Assembly: GCF_027943255.1 (NCBI RefSeq)
Contig: NC_072893.1
Span: 122,635,784-122,699,783 of the forward strand
DNA length: 64,000 nt
From: Anastrepha obliqua
Lineage: Eukaryota; Arthropoda; Insecta; Diptera; Tephritidae
Direction of reading: 5' to 3'
Part shown: in pieces, positions 10,752 to 22,070 of the stretch
Layout: the number at the start of each line of letters is the position of its first letter
Position numbering within the stretch: position 1 is the first letter of the stretch
Notes under the pieces: generated by a model
Told to the model about the DNA's origin: nothing
The model's input: the letters and a program-made list of their open reading frames with translations, nothing else
Databases searched by the model: none
Translations under genes and position numbers: made by a program

Positions 10752-12060
10752 CGAGGGGTGCTATACGTGATTTGTGGATCAGAGAATTATCGTGAACAGG
10801 AATTGTGAAATTTATTGGTACGCTACTAAGTTCTCGCTGCTTGTCAATAGCAGTGTGTGCTAGACGATTTTAATCTAACCTAAACGTCTTAAACCTAGCT
10901 TAGACATATGGTGAACAAGCTGCTTCGACACATTAGTGATATTGTTTTGGTATCATATGAATATACTTTTGGTTTTGTGAAAATGGATTTTTTGCCGAAT
11001 AATCGTCATTTGCGGGAAGTGTTGATTTTCCTCTTTCATTCGAAAAAAACGGCGGCTGAAGCGCATCGAGAGCTACAAAAAGTTTATGGAGATGCTGTTT
11101 TAAGTGAAACAACGTGCCGAGATTAGTTCCGTCGCTTCAAAGACGGTGATTGATGATAATGTTGACCATTGTTGACCGTCCGCGTGAAGGAAGGCCAAAA
11201 ACCTTCAAAGACGCTGAATTGGAGGCATTGCTCAATGAGGATCTGTGTCAAACGCAAGACGAGCTTGCTTCAGTATTAGGAGTTACCCGCCAATCCATTT
11301 TCAAGCGATTGCATGCTTTGGGAATGATTCAGAAACAAGGGACTTGGGTTCCTTATGAGTTAAAACCAAGGGATGTTGAACGTCGTTTTTTCGCCTGTGA
11401 ACAACTGCTCCAGCGGCAAAAAAGAAAGGGGTTTCTTCATCACATCGTGACGGGTGATGAAAAATGGAAAGAGAAAGTCATGGGGACTGACCGGTCATGC
11501 TTCTACGTCGTCACCTTGGCTGAATATTCACGCTACGAAGGTTATGCTATGTATTTGGTGGGACCAATTTGGTGTTATTTATTATGAACCGTTAAAACCA
11601 ATCGCAACCATCACTGGGGATCGGTATCGACTTCAATTGATGCGATTGAGCCGAGCACTGCGCGAGAAGCGGCCGCAATGCGCGGAGAGGCATGAAAAAG
11701 TGATTCTACAGCATGACAACACTCGGCCTCATGTTGCCAAGCCCGTTAAAACCTACCTGGAAACACTGAAATGGGAAATCCTACCCCACTTGCCATATTC
11801 TCCAGATATTGCACCGTCCGAGTATCACCTGTTCCGATGGATGGCACATGGTCTAGCTGACCAGCAGTTCCATTCATATGAAGACATAAAAAAATGGCTT
11901 GATCCGTGGATACCCTCAAAAGATTAACAGTTTTACCGCGACGGTATACGAGATCTACCAGGGAGATGGGAAAAAGTAGTAGCCAGCGATGGGCAATACA
12001 TTCAATGGTTCACTTGTAACTATTTTTTCAGAATAAATCGAGAACTTGCGCACCATACAA
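10752..12060 (+). mobile_element. Mariner transposon, decayed transposase
   Basis: The left terminus is TA followed by CGAGGGGTGCTA (10752). The transposase starts at about 10983 (MDFLPNNRHLREVL, then FHSKKTAAEAHRELQKVYG, the mariner N-terminal HTH). A stop falls at 11124. The frame from 11150 reads DRPREGRPKTFKDAELEALL, LGVTRQSIFKRLHALGM and HHIVTGDEKW (first Asp). A frameshift near 11460 leads to VILQHDNTRPHVAKPVKTYL (second Asp) and LPYSPDIAPSEYHLFRWMAH (third Asp). A second frameshift follows at 11920. The matching right end is not at 12060; a candidate reading TAGCACCCCT lies at 12973-12982, beyond an inserted LINE. Confidence 0.88.
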
Positions 12061-12469
12061 TAACGAATACTGATTTGTGGAGAACTACTCAGCAAACTCC
12101 AATATTCCTTGAGATTTGCAGAACGAAATACGGGTTGGAGTGGCCGCGTTCTTCGTAGACAATTTGGTATCTTAACAAGAGCCGCTATTCAGTGAATTTA
12201 ATCTGGAATGAAGCTAAAAGACTGGCGCAGAACAGATCAGAATGGAAGGATTTTGTTGTGGCCCTCTGTTCCCACCTGGAACCGTAGGAATTAATAAAAG
12301 TAATTAAGATAAACCAAGTAAAAAAAACAGGTAATACTTGTAAATTGCTACAATAACAACAACGAGGTATAATACGTATAAAAAGTTTTGAAAAACATTC
12401 GCTGGATAAATAATATTTTTTACCCAGATGGAGCGCAGAAATTTTGCGCATTCTTCAAAGTATTTGAAG
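12061..12469. other. No gene seen
   Basis: Spacer between the mariner coding region and the next LINE. The mariner 3' region may extend into it, but no terminal repeat is recognisable here. Confidence 0.4.
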
Positions 12470-12482
12470 TACGTTTCAGTTG

Positions 12483-12878
12483 TTTCACGATATAAACAGA
12501 ACACTTAAGGTGATGAGAATCCGCCGCCATTCAATTTCCAAACTCATTGTGTTGTTCATTGATTACTGACTGATCAGTACTCATGAGGAGAAGCTTGGAA
12601 TTCCGTACAACCCCTATTGCAGAAGCTGTGGGGATCCTGCAGAGAAAGAGACTGTTGAACACTTTCTTTGCAAATGTCCGGCTCTGGCGGCTAGGCGCTT
12701 GAGATTCCTTAGCGTGCCCTTTGGGGATGGCTTGAAGAAAATCTCCAGCCTAGATCCCTTTTCGCTCCTCCACTACATCAACAGTGATGTATGGCTGGAT
12801 GGCTGTAGACGGTTTTCTCTTCCCTAAATTTTTTTGCAGGTCCACATTATGGTATCAAAACGGCACGTAAGTGCTACC
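12483..12878 (+). mobile_element. 5'-truncated RNase H-type LINE 3' end with 13-bp target duplication
   Basis: Bases 12527-12870 are closely related to 15231-15545. Both encode the C-terminal Cys/His segment (YCRSCGDPAEKETVEHFLCK, then CPALAARRLRFL) and the 3' end reading ATGGTATCAAAACGGC. Identical 13-bp copies of TACGTTTCAGTTG at 12470-12482 and 12879-12891 flank it. No full-length ORF. Confidence 0.75.
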
Positions 12879-12983
12879 TACGTTTCAGTTGGAAAAAATA
12901 TCAAACTACAGGCGGCGGATGTCAGATTTGTCAAGACCAACCAATGTCAGATTTGTCATCAAAATGTATGATTAGCACCCCTA

Positions 12984-13950
12984 GTGTTCTCATTTTGTTG
13001 TTGGTTTATTAACCTAACAGTACTCATGCAAAATGATGAATGAACTCGATAAATGTGAATCGGAATTGTTGTGCGTGCACATTGTTGCCTTTGCTGCATA
13101 CACACATACACACATACATACGAGTATACGCATGCTAATGAAAGGGCACTTGTTGTAACAAATCTCTGCTTGTTTGTAAATTTTACGCTTAATTTAATGC
13201 GAATTGATGTACAAATTGATGAAAAGTCACCACCACTAAAGCAGCCCGCCTTAGCCTACGATTTCTGCGGTTTTTTTGTATGCCTTTCATTCTTGCCTTG
13301 ACTATGTTTGTTGTTAGTGTTGTAAATCGCCTGAAGTATTGAAAAAATAGGCATTGTTTGATGGTAAAATGTTTGGGAAAATTTTAATGAGAGGACGCTT
13401 GCCGCCTCTAGCGTCTGTATTTTCGGCATTATTAATCAGCTTTATTGTTTACTTATCAGAAATTGCTACCTTCACGGCGACGCGCGTGTTGCAGCATTAT
13501 ACCCAACTGCACACACTTGCAATCGAAGGTGCCGCCCAGTAGGGAAAACTTGAACTAGTGAATCGAATTTTTTAATTCAGAAGATCTTGAACTAAAATGA
13601 AACTAAATGCTGCAATTCGCAGTGCAGTCGAATTCAAAGATTCATTTGCTTGCTTATAGGTACAAGGAGGCGCAAAATTAATCATCAATTTAGTTTGAAT
13701 AACTTTTTTAATAGATAAAAACATAATTTTTTGAGTACTGAAAATCTATATCTTGAACCTTACGCGCTTGCCATTACCCAGAAACTAAAGAGTTGCTAGA
13801 AAACTATTGCGAACCGTTGGCATAAGACTGGTCTCAAAAAGAGGTTCGATGTATAGGTGCCATATAAATTTATGCGAGAGAACCTTTTGACGCCCGCGAT
13901 TCTTTGTTTAAACTTAAGAAAGTCGATTGATTCTTGAAGCGGACCTTATA
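12984..13950. other. No gene seen
   Basis: AT-rich DNA with a CACACATACA microsatellite at about 13083-13125. Short frames at 13071 and 13354 lack recognisable domains. Confidence 0.5.
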
Positions 13951-14185
13951 ATAAATAAATAATTGTCGCTTACACCCTTTTTGGGTGCCCCTCCTCCTAT
14001 CATTATTGGTGTGCGGCTTGAGGTTTTTCCACAAATGGAGAGACCTACATCTTTAAGCCGACAGAGAACGGCAAATGGCTTTTATGCGGCTTTTATTTCA
14101 TGACAAAAATACACTCGGATTTTTGCCATTGCCTGCCGAGGGGCGACCGCTACTAGAAACTACTTTTTCTAACATTTTGGTGTTT
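13951..14185 (-). repeat. tRNA-derived SINE copy 2
   Basis: Reverse complement of the SINE family. On the plus strand it runs from the tail (AATAAATAATTG, ACACCCTTTTTGGGTG) through CCATTGCCTGCCGAGGG to the TTTGGTGTTTC of the head. It is diverged, and the tRNA-like head itself is mostly lost. Confidence 0.85.
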
Positions 14186-14317
14186 CATGCACGGAGCTTC
14201 GAAGCTACGGATGAAGCGAACCTTAACTGGTGTTAAAGAAAATGAGTCACAATGGATGGTTTTCCCCGATTCAACCACGGTCTTTTCCGGCTTCTACCGA
14301 CCCAAACGAGCCCACAT

Positions 14318-14410
14318 TGTTCCCCCGTCAGTCGGTTCTACGTTACCGGAACGACCCGGATTTATATCCAGCCGAGGAATATCACTCCAACAGCACTCCT
14401 CGTAGATGTA
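14318..14410 (+). repeat. Dispersed repeat, copy A (shared with 52.54 kb)
   Basis: The block reading TTCTACGTTACCGGAACGAC, then CCGGATTTA and TCACTCCAACAGCA, recurs with substitutions at 52.54-52.63 kb. A related 3' part ending in GCTGCTACAACAACAACAAC is present at 48.7 kb. I cannot assign it to a known superfamily. Confidence 0.6.
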
Positions 14411-14690
14411 TGCACTCCTCCAGATTAACTGCTAAGAAAGTTTTGCTATGTGTTTGGTGGTTGTTGTTTGATGGGAGCTGCTTTAATGGGACCAATCACT
14501 CGAGTCTGGATCTCTACTCTCAACAGCTGACTACATTGAAGTAGGTGATCAACCAGATGCAGCCCGAATTGACGATTAGGAAAGAGGTATTGTGCTCTAT
14601 CAAGATAAAGCTGGCCCACAAATGTTCTTTAACGATGCGCCTGAAGCTTCAAAAATTTGGCTGGGAGTTTCTATCTAACCAGAAAATATA
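14405..14690 (+). pseudogene. Mariner transposase fragment
   Basis: Frames give MHSSRLTAKKVLLCVWW, YSQQLTTLK, INQMQPELTIRKEVLC and LKLQKFGWEFLS. They match in order the mariner catalytic domain segment KVLLCVWWD...YxQQLxxLNxAIxxKRPEL, and the run-up to the third acid (...LxWEVLxH). Heavily decayed; no terminal repeats found. Confidence 0.65.
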
Positions 14691-15600
14691 AACCTCCACC
14701 TTTTCGACTTCCCAAATTAAACAATCACGTTCTTCCGCTCTCATCGGAAGTTAGGTATCTAGGCGGGATACTTGACTCCAAACTCCATCGGAAGCTACAC
14801 ATTGAAAATCGGGTAAAGAAGGCCAGTTTAGCCTTCTACTCCTGCAAATCTATGTTCGATAAAAAATGGGGACTCAAGCCACAGCCGCGATTAAGGCTCT
14901 GACGACGCCATGGTGCAGAACGAAATTAGTAAATTTCTGTAAGGAGGAGATCAAATCTCTTGGGTGTGCAGCTAGCAATTATCTGATCTGGGTTCCAGGA
15001 CATAGGAACATAGAGGGAAATGAAATTGCCAATGAGCTTGCAAGGGAGGGGACTGAATTGGCCTCAGAGACCTCCTACCCAGGCACCAGCATCCCCTGAC
15101 AGTTGTTAAAGGGGAACTGCACAAATTATTTTCAGGAAAGCGCAGAAAAGATGGAGCTATATTTCTTCATGTGCTATTGCGAAACCCCCGTACAATATAC
15201 GGAAGACTCAGAAAGTTCTTTCGACTCCTCGCCATTCAATTTCCAAACTCATAGCTATGTTTACCGGTCGGCACACACGCGGGAAAGCTAGGGTTACCAT
15301 TTAATCCCCATTGCAGAAGCTGTGGGGATCTTTCTGAGAAGGAGACTGTTGAGCATTTTCTCTGTAAATGTCCGGGCTTGCCAGCTAGATGACTAAGGTC
15401 ACTGGGTGCTTCTTTCTTCAACAGCCTGGGGCAGTGCGTCAGCCTAAATCCCATCAATCTTCTCCATTATATCAACAGCTCTGGCTGGCTACAGATGTCT
15501 GCTTGTTGGAAGTTTCATAATGGTATCAAAACGGCGCTTTAGTGCTACTTGAGAAGTGCCAGGTGCACTTCAACCATTTTACCTACCTACCTTCTATCTA
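14691..15600 (+). mobile_element. LINE fragment: RT thumb, RNase H and 3' end
   Basis: The protein pieces in order are FRLPKLNNHVLPLSSEVRYL, GGILDSKLHRKLHIENRVKK (RT thumb, 14700-14830) and LIWVPGHRNIEGNEIANELA (RNase H C-terminal motif, 14980-15045). Then come CRSCGDLSEKETVEHFLCKC (about 15310-15370) and the family 3' end with ATGGTATCAAAACGGC. Deletions bridge these parts. It is the same family as the 12.5-kb fragment and the tail at 16.1 kb. Confidence 0.8.
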
Positions 15601-16084
15601 TCTGCCAATAATTTTATCGATGCGCCGGGAACTCTGAAAATATTTGCAGAATTGTATTGCTCATATTGTGTGTGCTGGTTTGGGAAAATGTGCCGGTTAA
15701 GTTTTACTTGACCAATGCGGATGAGGACTTCTGCCATCGTGAAATTATGAAATTTCCTTCAAAGAGGGCAAAAGTTATGGGGCAAAACAGTGCAAATTTG
15801 ATTTCGAGTAATCGAATAATCTTATCTATGTTAATTTCATTGTCGATATAAAACGAAAAGTGGTCACAAGTTTTTACTTGGCTTTTATGAAGAAATAACT
15901 AGACGGTAAGATATTTGGGCCGAATGTAGAAAGTTTAGCTATGAAGAGGCTCCGTACACTTGATACGGCATTTTTAACTGATGTAGCGGATATATGTAGC
16001 GTTTCTAAAACTAACGAAGCTTTGTTTGTTTATTAAAGATACCGGATGGTTTGAAAAGAAACCCATAGTGTAAGGATAAGTTCC
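15601..16084. other. No gene seen
   Basis: AT-rich spacer, no protein-like frame. Confidence 0.45.
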
Positions 16085-16146
16085 AGTGGTATCAAAATGG
16101 ACCTACGAAAGGTTTAAGTGTGTCATTGCGACAGCCACCCTACCTA
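16085..16146 (+). repeat. Detached LINE 3' tail
   Basis: GTGGTATCAAAATGGACCTA through GCCACCCTACCTACCTA resembles the 3' end of the RNase H LINE at 15.5 kb (TGGTATCAAAACGGC ... ACCTACCTACC). Confidence 0.6.
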
Positions 16147-16696
16147 CCTAGAAGTTATTGATGACACAAACGCCTAGTTTGACGGTTTCCAGAAATCATT
16201 TTATGTGCAAAACATCTAAACATTGCAGAAACGGAGCTGAAATGATATCTTTGTTTAAATTTCATGTTTCATTTTATTTGAAAATATTTAGTTTTTATTT
16301 ATCACAATAAAATTCTGCGGATTCATGTAAAATCTTGTTGGTGTAACAATCTACCTATGACGGGGTCTCTCATCAACACAATGGAAAGCAGCAGATATAG
16401 GAATTAGAGAGCTTACATTTCTCGTCTTTGCTTGGCCAGCTTAATCGCGCTTAGTGGAGTTTGGCACACAGTAACCGTACGCATAATCACAATTTTTCAA
16501 AATAGGATATTTGATAAATTCGATTTATGCAAAGTGAAAATAAAGATCGCCTCTGTGTATTCCTTCAAGCTCAGGTCACAAAAAATCTTCCTTCAGTTGT
16601 CCATAGATTCACATCTCTTTTACTTTCATATTCGAAGAAAAGCAGGCTGACTATTCCATCAGCCCAAAATCCATACTAAATAACACATTTCAATTC
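16147..16696. other. No gene seen
   Basis: No recognisable coding or repeat family. Confidence 0.45.
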
Positions 16697-16992
16697 GGCC
16701 GCCGTAGCCGAATGGGTTGATGCATGACTACCATTTGGAGTACGTAAGTTCGAATCTCCTTGTGTGAAATATCAAAATGATAGAAAAAGTTGTTTCACCT
16801 TTCGGCAGGCAATGGCAAATCTCCTTCCTGCCATGAAAAAGTTCTTTATAAAAAACCAGCTGCCGTGCAGCGTCGATTTAAGACTGTAGGTCTCTTCATT
16901 TTTGAAACAACATCAAGACGCTCACCACAAATAAGAGGAGGAGCTCGGCCAAAGACCTAACAGAAGTGTAAGCGTCAATTATTTATTTATAC
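16697..16992 (+). repeat. tRNA-derived SINE copy 3 (most complete)
   Basis: The tRNA-like head has an A box TAGCCGAATGG (16705-16715) and a B box AGTTCGAATCTC (16746-16757), forming an internal RNA polymerase III promoter. A conserved body follows: GGCAATGGCAAATCTCC, TGCCATGAAAAAG, CTGTAGGTCTCTTCATTT, CATCAAGACGCTCACCACAA, GAGGAGGAGCTCGGCC. The tail is CGTCAATTATTTATTTAT. This copy serves as the reference for the others. Confidence 0.9.
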
Positions 16993-17934
16993 GTATTTTG
17001 GGACTTCATTTTATGAACTCAAGAGATTCAGAAACTTATTGAATCACCCTCGTGTGGAGAAGAAGAAAGAATGCGAATCAATCATAATTCCACATTCAAT
17101 ATAACCGCAGTACTAGTAATAGTTTTCCCTACAGGGGTCACTCACCATCGTTGCACTTGTGTTTGTTGTTCTCCAGAGTGCGCAGAGATCACACCACATA
17201 GATAGCGATAATACACTGATTACAGCTGCTTGACATTTGGATTTGGTGAATGTAGCTGTAATTGTACAACAAGTGCACACTTAAAATTATTAGATAAGAA
17301 ACGCCGAATGCTGAATAGCGCAAAGCCATATGAATTGCACCCTTCTGAGCAAATATAAAAAAGTGCGTACACGTAAAAAAATCTACATACACATAAGAGT
17401 GCATGGATTTGTTGAAATGTCATACTCACACACACACACACACACGCGTAAGTTCGCTGCACTATTTTAATTACTGCCTCTTGTGTTTGTGCATTTATAT
17501 GAGACTTTACATAAAGCTGGAATATAATTTGACATATTTCTTTTTAATTTGCATACAAATTGCAACAAAGTTTTCTAGCCGCTTCTTTGTACGTAATTGC
17601 TGAAGGGAGCAATGCAACTATGCACTTAAAATTTATTATTTTACACGGTAATTATACCAAACCGCTCCAGCGCTTTTCTTTGTAAATTGCAATTAAGGAA
17701 GTAAACCAGTTTCTGGTGCATTTTATGCGACTCAACTCATGAGCTACTCTTGTCAATTTGGTTAGTACTAAATTTTGCTACCAGGAATGAGAGAAATCAA
17801 CATAGACGTGGTTGCCATTGGAATGGCCGACGAAGTTCGAGGTATCTTGGTCTTGCCCTGGAAAGGAGATGCTCACACAAGTGAAGAGGTGAAGAGGTAA
17901 TTGCTTCACAATTTTGCTTTCCGCAAAGTCGGTG
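16993..17934. other. No gene seen; (CA)n microsatellite
   Basis: Contains a pure CA/GT dinucleotide run at about 17427-17445. Frames through it (cysteine/valine or histidine/threonine runs) are artefacts of the repeat. Confidence 0.5.
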
Positions 17935-18172
17935 TGTGGCTACCATTCGTAATTGCGCTGGTTCGAGACAGCGGACACGAAACACCAATTGGTAGAAAAC
18001 GTTTTTTCTAGTAGCAGGCAGGCAATGGCAAACCTACGAGTGCATTTCTGCTAAAGCTGTAAATGTCTTCATTTGTGGAAAACCATCAATACGCACACCA
18101 CAAATAGGAGGAGGAGGAGGAGCTCAATGAAACACCCAAAAAGGGTGTAAGTGCCAACTGTAAATATTTATA
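17935..18172 (+). repeat. tRNA-derived SINE copy 4
   Basis: Diverged head (GTGGCTACCATTCG, CTGGTTCGAG, CGAAACACC), then CAGGCAATGGCAAACC, CACACCACAAATAGGAGG and ACACCCAAAAAGGGTGTAAG. The stretch after TTTCTGC is shortened by an internal deletion. Confidence 0.8.
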
Positions 18173-18189
18173 TATGAATCCATAAAAAT

Positions 18190-18723
18190 GTTAGTCTTGC
18201 AATCCAACGGAGAATCTCTCTTGCCAACAAATGTTACTTTGGACTAAGTAGGCAATTGAGTCCCTAGACAAACAAAACTAACACTCTCTAAGGCCCCTAT
18301 CATGTCCGTTCTATTGTATGGCGCAGAAGCTTGGAGGATGACATCATCCAATGCAACGTCCCTTGGAGTGTTTGAAAGCTGGATTCTGCGAAAGATCGTC
18401 CACAAATCTTTCACGTTGGTGACGTTGGGCAGGCGATGGAACAATGTGCTGTATGAGTTTTTCGACGACGTAGATATAGTTCAGCGAATAAAGATCCAGC
18501 GGCTTCGTTGGCTGGGCCATGCCATCCGAATGGATACAAACGCTCCGGCTCTGAAAGTATTCGATGCGGTACCAGCTGGTGGTAGGGAAAGAAGAGGAGG
18601 GTCTCCTCTGCGTTGAAAAGATCAGGTGAAGAAGGACTTGTCTTCACTTGGTGTGTCCAACTGACGTCGAATAGCACGAGAAAGAAATGACTGGCGCGCT
18701 TTGTTAAACTCGGCCGAAATCGC
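18190..18723 (+). mobile_element. LINE C-terminal fragment, left part (split by a TTAA transposon)
   Basis: The frame reads IQRRISLANKCYFGLSRQL, MSVLLYGAEAWRM and FESWILRKI, then VQRIKIQRLRWLGHAIRMD and APALKVFDAVPAGGRERRG. This is the typical post-RT C-terminus of one LINE lineage (YGAE.W...RRI..RLRWLGH..RM...). It continues into the 3' end shared with 492-678. At TTAA (18724-18727) it is interrupted, and the rest, a GAA-rich 3' end, is found at 20677-20705. Confidence 0.82.
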
Positions 18724-18727
18724 TTAA

Positions 18728-20672
18728 GGTAAATTCCACCTAAAACGGCCCTATGCAGGAAAAAATTAATTTAGTTTTTTTTGAGTTAAATTCAGTCAAA
18801 TAATGTCTGCCAGAGAATAATATATATGGGAAAATCAAAAACTATATTTTTGCCTTAAGTAAGGGATAAACGCTAAAAAAAACACTTTTTTCATGAATTT
18901 ATTGTAGCGAAACGGTTGAAGTCAGTTTATTAAAAGTTGTTGCATATTATAAAGTATAATAGAGTATAAAGAATAATTGATAAAATTTTCATGCAAAAAT
19001 ATTGCAAAATGAGCGAATGAGAGCACATTTACGTAGACGTCTTTTCAAAAATACATTTTGCAGTAGTCAGCATATCTCAGCGGAGAATCATCTGAAATCA
19101 AAAAAATCGAATAATTTAGTTAAAGTATGAGTTAAACTTCCCCCTAACGTTTATTTTGACGATTTATTTTCATTTTCAGCCATTTGGTAGTCGTTTGAAG
19201 TAAAAAGTGATTTTTGACGAAAAAATGCCGCCATTTTGTAGGTGTAAAACTACCTTAATATAAAAAAAAATGGCGAAAAAAAACGTTGGGGGGAGGTTTT
19301 TATATGTAAAATATGTGTGCAAAATTTCAAAAGGATCGGTTGAGTAGTTTTCAAATGCCAATGACTACGCACTAAAAAAAAAAAGGTTCGAGAAAACCGC
19401 GTTTAAAGTTTTAAGTTATCTCGGCAGATGTTTGAGGCGGCTCGGCTTTATGCTCTATAACTTAAAAAGTTTTGCTCGGATTGACTTAAAATTTTAACAC
19501 GGTATTTTTGAAATGTTTTACTACAATAACGTGCAAAAAAAAAATCGATTTTTATCCCTTACCCCCCCCCCCCCTTTAAACGCACATTATTTCCACATAA
19601 TCCTACGCTATTATCAGTGATGATTTAACTCATAACAAACACAGTGTTTGGGCATTCTTAAAAATGATTACAAGTGACCTTAAGGAAAAGGTTGATTTGA
19701 AAGTTGTACACATTTTTTCAGATTGTTGTGCATCTCAATTTAAAAATAGGTACAACATTTTCAACATATGTCATGCTCCTAAGGATTTTGGGTTAGAAGT
19801 GACATGGAATTTTTTCGCTACAGGCCATGGTAAAGGCGCAGTAGATGGTATAGGGGCAACAGTAAAAAGAGCATTATGGACAGCCATTAAAGCTAGAGAA
19901 TGTATTATGAAAACACCGCTGGACTGTTTCAAATATCTTGTTGCAAAACACAAATTGAATAAGATAAATGTTTTTTACGCATCAAAAGACGACATCGATC
20001 AGAATAGTTCTTTCTTAAACGAAAGATGGGAAAGCGTTAAAATGGTAAAGAACCTTCAAAAAATGCATGCCTTTAAAAGAGCAGATGCGGTCTCTGTATA
20101 TGCTTCCTATTCATATTTATCTGAATTTAAACAAATTTCCTTGAAAAATACCTTGTGATGTCAATGATAGCGAATAAAAAAATGAAATGTTATTTTATGT
20201 GTTTTTATTCATAATTGGATTCAATAAAAAGTTTTAGTTCAGCAAAATTTTTGAATTTTCATACTAGGTCACACCCGTCATATAGAGTGGTCACACCCGT
20301 CCCTTTTTTAATCTTTTTTTTTAAGAAAAATATGATTTTTTTAGAAAAGTAAGTATGACATACAACCAGAAAGACTTCAAACAATGTGCTCCTCCAACAT
20401 TTCTATACGCATTCTTTGGGAAATTTTACAAAAACTTCAATGAAAGTAAAGTTTTGTTGAAAGCTTAAATATGTAAGGTCACACCCGTCACAGTCTTCAA
20501 ATGGCAGCTATGGTCGGAAATGATGCATTTTCAGTATGTACTTGGTATCAAACAACTTTAATATTCACATGGCAGGGATTAGTGTCCTTTAATTTAAGTA
20601 ACAGTTTTAAATTCTAAAATTATAACGAAAAATGTCAGTAACACGGTCACACCCGCCACAATGGAAATGACC
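18728..20672 (+). mobile_element. TTAA-flanked DNA transposon of uncertain superfamily
   Basis: A 1945-bp insertion is flanked by TTAA on both sides (18724-18727, 20673-20676). Removing it with one TTAA restores the LINE 3' end exactly (compare 640-665). The ends are imperfect inverted repeats: GGTAAATTCCA left and, reversed, GGTCATTTCCA right. The right 400 bp carries four copies of GGTCACACCCGYC (about 20268, 20290, 20478, 20645). One ORF (19664-20158) has DDE-like features. TTAA targeting is known for piggyBac, Kolobok and, as I recall, Sola3; none can be chosen by eye. Confidence 0.85.
19664..20158 (+). CDS. Putative DDE-type transposase C-terminal part of the TTAA element (164 aa)
   Basis: This ATG-initiated 164-residue frame lies wholly inside the TTAA-flanked element. 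It reads LKVVHIFSDCCASQFKNRYN near residues 13-32 and VTWNFFATGHGKGAVDGIGA near 47-66, then TVKRALWTAIKAR. The FSDxCxxQFKN block with a following FFATxHGKGxxDGIGxxxKR block recurs, as I recall, in many unnamed invertebrate and TE-derived proteins. I interpret the Asp residues as catalytic (second and third positions), which is inference. The N-terminal part is missing or lies in the frame-broken DNA upstream (18.8-19.6 kb). No DNA-binding domain is visible. It ends in TGA just before an AATAAA-containing stretch (about 20171). Confidence 0.6.
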   Translation: MITSDLKEKVDLKVVHIFSDCCASQFKNRYNIFNICHAPKDFGLEVTWNFFATGHGKGAVDGIGATVKRALWTAIKARECIMKTPLDCFKYLVAKHKLNKINVFYASKDDIDQNSSFLNERWESVKMVKNLQKMHAFKRADAVSVYASYSYLSEFKQISLKNTL

Positions 20673-20676
20673 TTAA

Positions 20677-20705
20677 GCGGTTATTGCGTCAATCAAGAAG
20701 AAGAA
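20677..20705 (+). mobile_element. LINE 3' terminus, right part
   Basis: The continuation CGGTTATTGCGTCAATCAAG, then AAGAAGAAG, matches the 3' end at 650-678. It joins directly to 18723 once the TTAA element is removed. Confidence 0.85.
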
Positions 20706-22070
20706 GATATGTAAATGGGTATTCTGAATTTGTCTGGGTGCTAACGATAGACCTATTTTGCTTAGACAAAATGCGAGAACGTTTGCTACTTTTTTTGGAT
20801 TCAAGCAGCGAGCTTACGATTGGCCAATATGAACTTATATAGATAAAAAGTAAGGTTAGCTTTTTGAATTAAGTTCTATTTTGTTAATGTAAATGATACG
20901 AAGGGTTACAATGCCAAGCACACGATTTTAGAATGGGGAGGTTATAGGTTTCTTATGATCGACTTTTCAGGTTTGTTCAAGTGGTCTGGTGAGTTTGAAG
21001 ATTTGAAACTATTGCGTTTAATCCTCGCTTTATCCATACACTTTATGCTCTCTTTGCTTCAAAAATCGTCTGAATCCAACTCAAAACTATTCCAAATTCT
21101 CAACAAATTTCTAGCCTCATGTGGAACATCTCTCCTACCTTAAGCATCCTACTCGTTTTCATGTAGCGCACCAGCAGAGCTCACCGCTGAAATGTGCAAC
21201 ATATTCACAAGAAATTTGTTGCAATTTATGCAAAGAACTGTCCTTGTACAACATTTTCAGTCGCATCAACTAGCGCGCATGCCGGCCACTTGGCTCCGCG
21301 AAGATTTGTGTTGGCAATTTCGTAAAAGTTTATGAATGCAAATATACATATATACAGTATGTATTATATGTATGTATGTATAGAATGTGTAGACATGATT
21401 GAGGATATACCGTTATGTATTTGTAAACATCTCATTATAAATTCATATTTTGCAATTATTTTCTGACTTCCTCCGTTGCAGCTGCCATTTTTACCTATTC
21501 GCACTCAGAGTTGATTTTTGTTTTCGTTTTTTTTCATTTGCCCGAAGGTGAGTGTACGACTGTTTCCTTTTAACATACTTTTTACAACATTTTGTTGTTG
21601 TTGTCTTTTTGCATACATTTTTGCGTAAAAATATTTACATGAATTGATATATGCTAAGTGCGCATACCTTTTTGTGTCTTTCTGGTGCCCTGTAGGGAAA
21701 AACACTAGTTGTGTACGATCAGTTGACTTTTCAGCTCAACCAGTACATATTCCATTTATCTCGGATGCCTGCAGTAAAAATAAATTATAATCGATGAAAT
21801 TCATTTTAATTGTTAGAAATAAAATTGACAAACTAAGCCCGAGCAGTCCGCTTACTCGCAGACACGTCTTTCCTCATTGGCAGCTGAAACGGAACTCCCC
21901 TCTGTGGGCGACACACCTTTTTTCCATATTAGCAAGTGGTATTTTTAACGAAGCGATGCCTTATGAATAGCCAATTGCTCGGCCATCAATTATCATGCAA
22001 AATACCAGTTAAAGTACCAGCTCATGCAGCCAAAAAAATAATTCTAGTCCATTATGCCTCTAAAATAACC
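20706..22070. other. No gene seen
   Basis: AT-rich DNA with a (TGTA)n stretch at about 21355-21382. Frames at 20955 and 21505 are not protein-like. Confidence 0.5.

Noticed and set aside
13071..13542. Two short plus-strand frames as possible small genes
   Set aside because: No conserved motif, no splice partner, and the first overlaps a microsatellite.
16700..16760. tRNA gene at the SINE head
   Set aside because: The A/B boxes belong to a repeat whose body recurs seven times in the window, so it is a SINE promoter.
17220..17603. Small frames with CVCVCV or HTHTHT runs
   Set aside because: They read through a (CA)n microsatellite.
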